This document shows positions 1-6,630 of a stretch of DNA of 7,906 bases, one piece after another. Where the stretch lies: contig CP070672.1 in the NCBI GenBank assembly GCA_020351895.1, positions 4,016,341 through 4,024,246 of the forward strand. The letters are read 5' to 3'. How positions within the stretch are numbered: the first letter of the stretch is position 1; each line of letters begins with the position of its first letter. The notes under the pieces were generated by a model that was not told the DNA's origin, did not search any database, and saw only the letters and a program-made list of their open reading frames with translations. The translations under genes were made by a program, and so were the position numbers. The DNA is from Thermoplasmata archaeon. GTDB taxonomy: Archaea; Thermoplasmatota; Thermoplasmata; GCA-020350865.

Positions 1-1
1 A

Positions 2-457
2 AAATCAGATGGTGCGCATTCAATCAAGGTAATCTTGTCCTACCAAAACGATGATTTGGCTGAGCAAACAGTCACTGTTGAGGTGGATCCCAAACCAGAG
101 GATGGTTTGGGTGGATTACCTTTGTGGGTTCTTATCCTGATCTTCGTAATCATAGCAATAGTAGTAATTGTTTTGGTTTTAATGAAGCGTAAAGGAGCTA
201 AAGAACCCGAAGGTGAAGCCGAGGCTGCCGAGGTAAAGGTCGTGGAAGAACCGGCTCAGGTGGCAACGGAAGCGGCTGCAGCCCCGGTTACTGTTGCAGC
301 CGAGCCTGAGGTTGCACCAGCTGCCACTGCGGCACCTTCCGTGATAACAGAAAATATAGTATGTCCATCTTGCAAACAGAATTTCTCAGTCCAGTACGAG
401 AGCAAACCAGTGAGAGTGAAGTGTCCTTCTTGCGGGACAGAGGGCGTTTTGAATTAG
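2..457 (+). CDS. Surface protein with Ig-like ectodomain end, C-terminal membrane anchor and cytoplasmic zinc ribbon (5' partial)
   Basis: The reading frame is open from base 2, so the true start lies upstream; 151 residues are visible. An apparent TTG start at 35 is only an internal leucine, because the frame continues upstream with beta-strand-like sequence. Visible residues 1-30 look like the last strands of an Ig-like/CARDB-type outside domain. Residues 40-61 are one strongly hydrophobic helix followed by MKRK, which places the C-terminus inside the cell. Residues 65-117 are a low-complexity Ala/Glu/Pro/Val linker. Residues 121-144 form a zinc ribbon with Cys 121, 124, 141 and 144 (CxxC, 16 residues, CxxC), resembling MJ0042-type finger domains. 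The stop is TAG. This architecture (outside beta domains, anchor, inside zinc ribbon) is recurrent in Thermoplasmata surface proteins as I know them; the function is unknown. It may link a surface structure to a cytoplasmic partner. Confidence 0.85.
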   Translation, partial: KSDGAHSIKVILSYQNDDLAEQTVTVEVDPKPEDGLGGLPLWVLILIFVIIAIVVIVLVLMKRKGAKEPEGEAEAAEVKVVEEPAQVATEAAAAPVTVAAEPEVAPAATAAPSVITENIVCPSCKQNFSVQYESKPVRVKCPSCGTEGVLN

Positions 458-533
458 ATTCTCGATAATATATGATCAATAAATTCCAAAAAGCACATTT
501 TCCTCATTGAAAATTTGGGGATATGAGATTAGC

Positions 534-541
534 TTTAATTA
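534..541 (+). promoter_or_regulatory. Possible TATA box for the transporter operon
   Basis: TTTAATTA is an AT-rich element 49 bases before the ATG at 590. Archaeal transcription usually starts about 25-27 bases after the TATA box, which would put the start near 562-566 and give a leader of about 25 bases. Another AT-rich stretch at 465-475 is an alternative. No clear BRE is seen, so this is tentative. Confidence 0.25.
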
Positions 542-561
542 GTCATCAAAAGAGCAAAATA

Positions 562-579
562 CGGGTTATGAGATACCCG
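562..579 (+). promoter_or_regulatory. Short inverted repeat just before the RND start codon
   Basis: CGGGT (562-566) and ACCCG (575-579) are perfect inverted copies around an 8-base loop, ending 10 bases before the ATG at 590. It could be a small operator or a hairpin at the 5' end of the operon mRNA. A 5-bp stem can occur by chance, and there is no second copy elsewhere that I noticed. Confidence 0.2.
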
Positions 580-589
580 AAGTGGTCCC

Positions 590-3304
590 ATGTTGAGGCT
601 CATTGCCAATGGTGTTGAAAAAAGGCCGAAAGCCATCGTAATTGCTGTAATCATAATCACGATAATTATATCAGGCAGCCTAGTAAAAATCAATGTGGTA
701 GAAGAGGAGGACGAGGAGGGGAAAGTCACAACGAGATATGAGGTCGAACCCGCGATCTCCTTTAGAACAGATGTTGAGAAATTTATTCCGGACAATCCCA
801 TTGCAAAGGCCATCGATAGAGTGGAAGAAAAATTCGGTGCCGATTTTCTACCACATGTGATCTATGCCCAGGCGGTAAACCCTGAGAGGAACATCATCAC
901 ACCCAAAGCGATCAGAGAAATGTACTTCGCATCAGTGGCTGCAAGAGAGGTTGACGGGGTGGAAGGATCAATCAGTTTTGCAGATGCCATTAACGAGCTG
1001 AGCAAGTACAGACAAAACTCCACATCAGGGAAAATGGAGAGAAATGATTATTACAATCTGGGGAGGCTCAATTTCCTTGGCACGGATTATCTTGTAAGTG
1101 ACGATGATATTCAGGGTTATCTGGACCTGATATTCGAGATATTAAATGGGACCATCGATATTGAGGAGCTTGCCGAGGATTTCCAAGTACCGATTTTTAA
1201 CCTCCTGGATGAGATTGAATTCGTATTCGATCTGATACACCTGGTTCTTTCGGAGGACTTCACAATTGAATCGCAAAAGGCCGAAGCCACCATTATAATC
1301 GTCCAGATGAACGGGACTCTGTCGAATATCGAGGCCAAAGACGTTGCAGGCAATATTCTAAATGCCGTGGAGGAATTGGAGTTTCAACACATTACAACCA
1401 GACAGACGAGTCAATACCTGATTTCGTACGACATAGATTTGAATTCTATTGAGACGTTCCAGTTTCTTGCAGGCGGCATATTCGGTCTCATCATCATTGT
1501 ACTGGCCTTGAGTTTCAGAAGATTGAGCTATGTTCTGATTCCAATATTGACTTTACTTATTGCAACAATCTGGACAATAGGGACCATGTACTTTCTCGGG
1601 CTTACCATCACGGCCATGATGGTTGCCGTGATACCACTTCTAATCGGTTTGGGTGTGGATTATTCTGTACATGTTCTAAGACGTTATCAGGAGGAGTTGA
1701 GAAAGGGTGTAACCGTGAATAAGGCCATTCGCAGCTCGATAATAAATGTGGGGGGTGCAATTGGATTGGCTATGATAACCACTGTAATTGCATTTCTCTC
1801 GAACCTAACATCTGCTGTAACGCCAATTCGCGACTTCGGGATAAGCTGTGCAGCCGGAGTTTTTTACGCCTTCCTTCTCACAATGACATTCCACTGTGCG
1901 CTGAGGACCTTGATCGATAAGAGGGCCTTGAACAAGTATATGAGGACCCAAAAGGGCAAGAATCCACTTCTAATAGGTACCTGGCACACTGAGAAGGACA
2001 AGAAAATGGGCCTTTATGATAGGTTCTCCAACATGATCTCCAAAGTGGTTCTAAAGGCTCCGGTTTTGATCGCAGTTCTCACTGTATTGCTCACCATAGG
2101 AGCCATTGTCGCGGCCGCAAATGTGGAATCTGAATTCACTATGGAGGAGTTTCTTCCCGAGGATTGGGAATCCGTGGAAACCAGCTATCTTTTAAGGGAG
2201 GATTTCGAAATAGGAAGTTATTCTACTGCCTATATCATAATCGAAGGGGACGATATCGCCACGACCCAGAGCTTTTTCGGAATTAACGAGACAATAGAGC
2301 GGATCAAGGATGATGAGCATGTTGTGAAAATCCAGGGATCAAGCGGTGAAAGAACCATGGTTTTCAGCATACTGGATATCAGCAAATTCATGGTTGCCTT
2401 AAACTCCAGCCTGGAGACCGAGTTCAACCTCACCCCCGATGGAATGCCAAATGTTACCTGCACTGACCAGGACATCAAGGCCTATTTTGATTACATATAT
2501 TTCAATGATACAGTTCCTGTGGGCAATCAGACGTTCGGCAGTTTTGTGCAAAAAATGATCTACCGCGAAACCGACGGTAGATATACGGCCTCCTTAATCA
2601 GGGTATTTACCTCCACATTCACTTCCACTGATACAAGGGTGATGTACAAGGACCTGAAAAATGATATCAAGGATATAGACTACGGTGGTGGTTCCAAGGC
2701 GACAATTACGGGCCTTATGGTTCTGACAATCGACGTCATAGACTCGTTACAGGTGAACATGATAAACTCAACATTCATTGCCGTAATTTTGGCTGCCATA
2801 ATCCTGATCTTCCTTTACAGGAGCGTGGTACTCGGTATCATGCCCCCCATCCCTGTCGTTCTGTGCTCCCTTTGGATAGTGGGAACAATGTACCTTCTTT
2901 CATATTCACTCAATATTCTTACAGTCATGGTCACGGCCCTAACAATAGGCCTTGGTATCGACTATTCTATTCATGTCATGGAGAGGTTTCGCGAGGAGAG
3001 AGAAAAGCACAAAAGAGGCATACAAGAGTCTGTCCACACCACTATAATGAGCACGGGCACGGCTCTCACCATCTCCGCACTCACCACGATTCTCGGTTTT
3101 GGAGTCTTGGTGTTCTCGCCAATGCCTATTGCACAGCAGTTTGGGGTCATCACGGCAATCACCATCATATACAGCTTCTTGGCAGCGGTTTTGGTACTTC
3201 CTGTGATTCTGATCGCCTGGGCCAAGAGGAAGGAGAAAAAGGAATTGGCCAACTTACCGCAGTTCTCTTCGCTCCAAAAAATAGAGGTTAAAAAGGGAAA
3301 GTAG
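590..3304 (+). CDS. RND superfamily exporter, HAE3/MMPL type
   Basis: The product is 904 residues, a normal length for HAE3/MMPL proteins, and has the typical duplicated layout. There is a membrane helix at about 14-31, an outside loop at about 35-285, five helices at about 290-440, a cytoplasmic linker at 441-485, a helix at about 490-510, a second outside loop to about 725, and five more helices to about 877. A basic tail ends the protein. Each half carries the family signature in its fourth helix: GLGVDYSVHV (353-362) and GLGIDYSIHV (787-796). The Asp-Tyr pairs D357/Y358 and D791/Y792 match the proton-relay pairs known from MmpL3, so active, proton-driven transport is expected. FIPDN (65-69) and FLPED (521-525) mark equivalent points after the first helix of each half. 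The outside loops have many N-glycosylation sequons. An acidic patch (VEEEDEEG, 37-44) follows helix 1. ATG 590 is the first start after an in-frame stop at 569-571; the upstream SD is weak. HAE3 proteins are linked to lipid and hydrophobic compound export, but the substrate here is unknown. Confidence 0.92.
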   Translation: MLRLIANGVEKRPKAIVIAVIIITIIISGSLVKINVVEEEDEEGKVTTRYEVEPAISFRTDVEKFIPDNPIAKAIDRVEEKFGADFLPHVIYAQAVNPERNIITPKAIREMYFASVAAREVDGVEGSISFADAINELSKYRQNSTSGKMERNDYYNLGRLNFLGTDYLVSDDDIQGYLDLIFEILNGTIDIEELAEDFQVPIFNLLDEIEFVFDLIHLVLSEDFTIESQKAEATIIIVQMNGTLSNIEAKDVAGNILNAVEELEFQHITTRQTSQYLISYDIDLNSIETFQFLAGGIFGLIIIVLALSFRRLSYVLIPILTLLIATIWTIGTMYFLGLTITAMMVAVIPLLIGLGVDYSVHVLRRYQEELRKGVTVNKAIRSSIINVGGAIGLAMITTVIAFLSNLTSAVTPIRDFGISCAAGVFYAFLLTMTFHCALRTLIDKRALNKYMRTQKGKNPLLIGTWHTEKDKKMGLYDRFSNMISKVVLKAPVLIAVLTVLLTIGAIVAAANVESEFTMEEFLPEDWESVETSYLLREDFEIGSYSTAYIIIEGDDIATTQSFFGINETIERIKDDEHVVKIQGSSGERTMVFSILDISKFMVALNSSLETEFNLTPDGMPNVTCTDQDIKAYFDYIYFNDTVPVGNQTFGSFVQKMIYRETDGRYTASLIRVFTSTFTSTDTRVMYKDLKNDIKDIDYGGGSKATITGLMVLTIDVIDSLQVNMINSTFIAVILAAIILIFLYRSVVLGIMPPIPVVLCSLWIVGTMYLLSYSLNILTVMVTALTIGLGIDYSIHVMERFREEREKHKRGIQESVHTTIMSTGTALTISALTTILGFGVLVFSPMPIAQQFGVITAITIIYSFLAAVLVLPVILIAWAKRKEKKELANLPQFSSLQKIEVKKGK

Positions 3305-3308
3305 CCAT

Positions 3309-4289
3309 ATGGAGTCAAAACCAAAGTCACAAGATGGTGAAGAAAAGCTAGCTAAGAGTAAGATTCGGATAGATACCCAGGGATTGGTAGTCCGATTTGG
3401 CCCTATCGTGGCCCTCAACTATTTTTCCGTAGGCGTTCCTGAGGGTATTGTGGGTCTGCTCGGTCCAAACGGTGCCGGAAAGAGTACGTTCATAAAGGCA
3501 GTCTTGGGTCTTGTGGAAGCCGATGAGGGTACCATAAGTATTGATGGCCTTGATCCGAGGAAGGACACCACTGCAGTTCGGGACATGGTAGGCTACCTGC
3601 CTGAACACGATTGCCTCATAAACTACCTCAATGCAGTGGAGCTCGTATCGTATATGGGACAGATCTCAGGTATGTCCTCAAACGATGCTTTACAGAGAAC
3701 CCACGAGGTGCTGGACTTCGTGGGTGTAGGTGAGGAGCGGTATAGGATAATCTCATCGTACTCCACAGGTATGAAGCAGAAGGTCAAGCTTGCACAGGCC
3801 ATTGTCCATGATCCAAAGATACTATTTCTCGACGAACCCACCAACGGCATGGATCCTCAGGGCAGGGAAGAGATGCTGGAGCTTATCAAGAAGATAGGAG
3901 CCTCGGGCAAGACAATACTCGTATCCTCGCATATTCTACAAGAGGTTGAGAAGGTGGGGGAGTATGTTATCATTATCAATGAAGGGGTTTTGATAAAAGA
4001 AGGTCCCATAAAGACCTTAATGATGGGTGAAGAGGATATTTTCAGGATAAAGATCAGGGGCTCAGACGAAGGTATTTTGGGATTCAGAAAGGCATTGGGG
4101 GAGAAATTCCAAGTAATTTCCACTGAGGAGGTGGAGGGTCAACAGACAATAGTTTTCAAGGACACCAGAGGGGGAGGCAATATCTTTGCCCTGGCATCAG
4201 AGAGTGGAATTCAGATAAGGGACTTTGGCCCTGCAACCAGAACCCTTGAGGATATATTTATTGAAGCCTTCAAAAAGGGAGGGGCATAG
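3309..4289 (+). CDS. ABC transporter ATP-binding protein 1 (ABC-2/NatA type)
   Basis: This 326-residue cytoplasmic ATPase would power the permease encoded directly downstream. Visible motifs in order are the Walker A GPNGAGKST (52-60), the Q-loop region GYLPEH (95-100) with Glu99 where Gln is usual, the signature YSTGMKQK (151-158), the Walker B LFLDEP (172-177) with catalytic Glu176, the D-loop around MDPQG (181-185), and the switch His208 in SSH. Residues about 240-326 form a C-terminal domain ending in TLEDIF, as in many ABC-2 ATPases. The first 22 residues are a hydrophilic extension before the ATPase fold. ATG 3309 is the only standard start after an in-frame TAG at 3282-3284 and lies 4 bases after the RND stop. 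GAGGT at 3284-3288 is too far away to serve as its SD, so translation is probably coupled to the upstream gene. All catalytic residues are present. The drug, lipid or polymer substrate cannot be assigned. Confidence 0.93.
   Translation: MESKPKSQDGEEKLAKSKIRIDTQGLVVRFGPIVALNYFSVGVPEGIVGLLGPNGAGKSTFIKAVLGLVEADEGTISIDGLDPRKDTTAVRDMVGYLPEHDCLINYLNAVELVSYMGQISGMSSNDALQRTHEVLDFVGVGEERYRIISSYSTGMKQKVKLAQAIVHDPKILFLDEPTNGMDPQGREEMLELIKKIGASGKTILVSSHILQEVEKVGEYVIIINEGVLIKEGPIKTLMMGEEDIFRIKIRGSDEGILGFRKALGEKFQVISTEEVEGQQTIVFKDTRGGGNIFALASESGIQIRDFGPATRTLEDIFIEAFKKGGA
4277..4284 (+). promoter_or_regulatory. Shine-Dalgarno site that supports the TTG start of the large permease
   Basis: GGGAGGGG lies inside the last codons of ATPase 1, six bases before TTG 4291. 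This strong purine-rich site fixes the permease start at TTG 4291, one base after the ATPase 1 stop, rather than at an in-frame GTG/ATG-type start inside ATPase 1. Confidence 0.65.
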
Positions 4290-4290
4290 C

Positions 4291-5700
4291 TTGGGTATAA
4301 CCCCCATTGAATACAGGCCCTGGGAAGGTAAAAGGACAGAATATTACCGCAGGTTCCTTGTGATATCAAAGAATGTATTCAGACAGAAGCTCAAGTCCAA
4401 GTGGGTCCTTGCAATTCTTATAATCGGTGTTATTCTGACGCATGTGTTTTCCATTATTTTCTTTTCAATACTCCCTCATGATAAGCTGACCCCTGAGATG
4501 ATGGTGGGGGAGATTCCCGAAAAACCTGAAGGAGGCGGGAACTTTGAAATCCTAGGAATAGTGACGTTAAAAGGTTCATTGCTTATGGACGGTGATGTTT
4601 ATGGATTTGGAACCTTAATAGGTAACGGCACTACTCTTTCAGGTCTAGTTCCAACGGATACTGGAGTCATGTTTATATTAGGCACACTTTCGCTTAATGG
4701 TGAATTGAACCTTTTAGGAGGTATATCCGGAACAGGATATCTCGAGGGGAATTGCACAATAAATAGCGCCGATTTCACCGAGTTCAACAAGCCATTTTTT
4801 CTGAACGGAACTATAGGATTGAGTGGAACAGATACAGAGAAGGGTAGAGTAGATCTTAATGGGATTATTAACGGTGCAGGAACATTTTATGGAGATGGTA
4901 CACCTGTATCCAATACGACAATTACAAATAATGGAACGTTAGATGTAACCGGTACCCTGGTGCTTGATGGTGCCCTGAATATCACAGGTAATATCTCAGG
5001 AAAGGGATCCATCGACGGGATTTTGTTTGCATCGGATTCATCCAAAGATGAGGGAACTGGCCAAGATGATGAGAGAATCGTTCAGAGGGAAGGAGGATTT
5101 CTAAAGAACGGACTCCTTATCATCTTCACGATCTTGCTCGCCTCTTTAGTATGTGCGGATCTCATTGCTTCGGACCTTGGGGACAATTCCTTTATACTGT
5201 TCTTCTCAAGGCCCATTAAAACCACACAATACCTTGCAGGAAAGATGGTGGGAGCACTTTGGATCCTTGGACTTTACAGCTTTTTGCCTTTAGTGATCTT
5301 CTGCCTGGCTGTAATGGGCACACAAAGTGGTGATGATTATGGAACGAGCCTGAACGTACTTGGGTCAACAATTGCTGCAGGTCTTCTTACAACTTTCATA
5401 TTCATTCCATATGGAATCTTCATATCATCATTGACCAAAAGAAAATCATATGCCACCATAGGGATCTTCATGTCCTTTTTTGTCCTAATAATCATTGGCG
5501 AAGCTTTCTCCCAATTCGATAAGAATTGGACCCTAATTAATCCCATGAATTTTCTTTACTATTCATATGATGTGCTCTATGGTTTTTCAATACCTGAGGG
5601 GATAAACGGTGCGCTTTTGGGAGTGATCCTCTTACTCTTCATGGTAGTTCCATTGATAATTGTATATCTGAGAATTCATTTTAAGGGGGTGGGAAAGTAA
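4291..5700 (+). CDS. ABC-2 type permease with a large hexapeptide-repeat outside domain
   Basis: From the TTG start the product has 469 residues, long for an ABC-2 permease because of an inserted domain. A cytoplasmic N-terminus with YRPWEGKR (8-15) and ISKNVFRQ (25-32) precedes helix 1 (about 38-60). Residues about 62-270 are an outside domain. Further helices follow at about 272-292, 319-342, 354-378, 387-404 and 439-460. SDLGDN (294-299) and FSRPIKTTQYLAGKMVG (305-321) are the conserved ABC-2 loop that contacts the ATPase. The outside domain has a strict 6-residue glycine period from residue 83 to 244 (see the repeat entry) and seven N-X-S/T sequons (N112, N154, N172, N208, N214, N230, N234), consistent with an exposed, glycosylated surface domain. 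It then passes through an acidic, polar stretch (248-262). An open frame extends upstream to 4225 but overlaps ATPase 1. The gene is paired with ATPase 1; the cargo is unknown, and the domain may contact cargo or the cell surface layer. Confidence 0.88.
   Translation: MGITPIEYRPWEGKRTEYYRRFLVISKNVFRQKLKSKWVLAILIIGVILTHVFSIIFFSILPHDKLTPEMMVGEIPEKPEGGGNFEILGIVTLKGSLLMDGDVYGFGTLIGNGTTLSGLVPTDTGVMFILGTLSLNGELNLLGGISGTGYLEGNCTINSADFTEFNKPFFLNGTIGLSGTDTEKGRVDLNGIINGAGTFYGDGTPVSNTTITNNGTLDVTGTLVLDGALNITGNISGKGSIDGILFASDSSKDEGTGQDDERIVQREGGFLKNGLLIIFTILLASLVCADLIASDLGDNSFILFFSRPIKTTQYLAGKMVGALWILGLYSFLPLVIFCLAVMGTQSGDDYGTSLNVLGSTIAAGLLTTFIFIPYGIFISSLTKRKSYATIGIFMSFFVLIIIGEAFSQFDKNWTLINPMNFLYYSYDVLYGFSIPEGINGALLGVILLLFMVVPLIIVYLRIHFKGVGK
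4537..5022 (+). repeat. 27 in-phase hexapeptide units (18-base codon period) in the permease outside domain
   Basis: With permease numbering from TTG 4291, every sixth residue from 83 to 239 was checked; 22 of 27 are glycine and the phase never slips. The exceptions are at 119, 155, 161, 167 and 209. The unit is roughly G-T-[LIV]-x-[LIVG]-x, for example GTLSLN (131), GTIGLS (173) and GTLVLD (221). Position 3 is hydrophobic in about 22 units. A higher-order repeat lies on top: a G-x-[IV]-x-G-x-G pattern starts at 101, 143, 191 and 233, spaced 42, 48 and 42 residues, all multiples of six. Segments 131-153 and 221-243 share 13 of 23 residues. The repeat is at protein level; I saw no long identical DNA copies, so it is old or diverged. 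A beta-solenoid fold is the natural inference. Bactofilin-like or autotransporter-like helices are the closest patterns I know, but homology is not shown. Confidence 0.85.
5685..5691 (+). promoter_or_regulatory. Shine-Dalgarno site for ATPase 2, pointing at GTA 5697
   Basis: GGGGGTG differs by one base from the ideal GGAGGTG. It sits five bases before the GTA at 5697, where the homology of ATPase 2 begins. It marks where ribosomes are expected to start although no standard start codon is present there. Confidence 0.55.
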
Positions 5701-6629
5701 CTGCTCCCATAATTTCAGCAAGGGGCCTTTCTAAGTGGTACGGCCAGGTCATAGGACTTAACTATTTTAACCTTGATGTAATGCCTGGGATCACAGGTAT
5801 CGTGGGCCCCAACGGTGCAGGGAAATCCACTTTCTTCAAGCTTATAACAGGCATGATAAAAGCCAATGTGGGTGAGCTTTCAGTCCTTGGCCAGAATCCC
5901 TGGATGAACACACAGATGCATGCAAAACTTGGTTTATGCCCTGATTTTGACAACCTGTCGGATGACATGACGGGCAAGGAGTTTCTGAAACTTTCAGGAG
6001 GCCTGCACGCTATGTCGGGCCCCTCCCTTGAAGATAGGATTTCCGAGGTATCTGAGATCGTAGGTATGACAGATTCCATAGGACGAAAGATAGGAGGCTA
6101 CAGCAAGGGCATGAGGCAGAGGATCAAGATTGCAGGGACCCTCTTGCATGACCCCGAGCTTCTTCTTTTGGATGAGCCACTTGCAGGAACTGATCCTTTG
6201 GCAAGAAAAGATCTAATTGACCTCATCGAGTCACTTCACAAGGAGCATGATCACAATATCATTGTGAGCTCACATGTTCTGTTCGAAGTCGAGAGAATGA
6301 CACGCAATGTGGCCCTGGTCTATAAAGGCAGGGCAGTTGCCTCAGGACATATTTCTGAAATAAGAGATCTTATCGACAAACATCCCCATAATATTGTGAT
6401 AGAAGGAGAAAATCTTAATAAACTGGCCAAGAAGCTTCTTGACAGGGAATATACGGTGTCTGTAGGTTTTTATCAGGACAGAAAATCCATATGGGTCCAG
6501 GTCTCAAAACCTGAAGAATTCTACAGCGACATCCCAAAAATGGTGTCTGAACTGGATTGTAGAATAACCAAGATACACAGTTTGGATGACAACCTCGAGG
6601 CCGTGTTTAGGTACCTGGTGGGGTGGTAG
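5697..6629 (+). CDS. ABC transporter ATP-binding protein 2 (ABC-2 type), non-standard or lost start codon
   Basis: From GTA 5697 the frame gives 310 residues, a usual family length. It is open only from 5685 (in-frame TAA at 5682-5684) and has no ATG, GTG or TTG before ATG 5781. Starting at 5781 would remove 28 residues, including strand 1 and the A-loop region LSKWYGQV (11-18) with Tyr15, which are clearly family sequence. Motifs are the Walker A GPNGAGKST (37-45), the Q-loop region LCPDFD (80-85) with Asp83 in place of Gln, the signature YSKGMRQR (135-142), the Walker B LLLDEP (156-161) with Glu160, the D-loop GTDP (164-167) and the switch His193. A C-terminal domain follows (about 215-310), ending NLEAVF and a short tail. 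The gene overlaps the large permease stop and is followed after one base by the small permease, its probable partner. Either GTA (or ATA 5709) is used as a start, translation re-initiates from the upstream gene, or one base is wrong. The catalytic core is intact. Confidence 0.85.
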   Translation, partial: VTAPIISARGLSKWYGQVIGLNYFNLDVMPGITGIVGPNGAGKSTFFKLITGMIKANVGELSVLGQNPWMNTQMHAKLGLCPDFDNLSDDMTGKEFLKLSGGLHAMSGPSLEDRISEVSEIVGMTDSIGRKIGGYSKGMRQRIKIAGTLLHDPELLLLDEPLAGTDPLARKDLIDLIESLHKEHDHNIIVSSHVLFEVERMTRNVALVYKGRAVASGHISEIRDLIDKHPHNIVIEGENLNKLAKKLLDREYTVSVGFYQDRKSIWVQVSKPEEFYSDIPKMVSELDCRITKIHSLDDNLEAVFRYLVGW

Positions 6630-6630
6630 G

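Noticed and set aside
497..514. ATTTTC/GAAAAT hairpin after the first gene as a terminator
   Set aside because: The stem is six AT-rich pairs with no T-run after it, easily expected by chance in an AT-rich gap.
2863..3330. Open frames of 119 and 142 codons on both strands within the RND gene's 3' end
   Set aside because: They lie entirely or mostly over a strongly conserved RND domain, show no recognisable domain or start signal, and are shadows of it.
4225..4290. Longer N-terminus of the large permease starting inside ATPase 1
   Set aside because: It overlaps conserved C-terminal ATPase 1 codons by 65 bases, while TTG 4291 has a strong SD and begins where the permease-like sequence starts.
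4537..5022. CRISPR-like or DNA satellite repeat
   Set aside because: The periodicity is an 18-base codon pattern of a protein repeat; there are no identical DNA repeats or spacers.
5781..6629. ATPase 2 beginning at ATG 5781
   Set aside because: The family sequence with LSKWYGQV and the A-loop tyrosine lies upstream of it in the same open frame, and there is no suitable SD before 5781.
6586..6630. Longer N-terminus of the small permease starting at 6586
   Set aside because: It overlaps the end of ATPase 2, and ATG 6631 directly after the stop fits the tight operon spacing.
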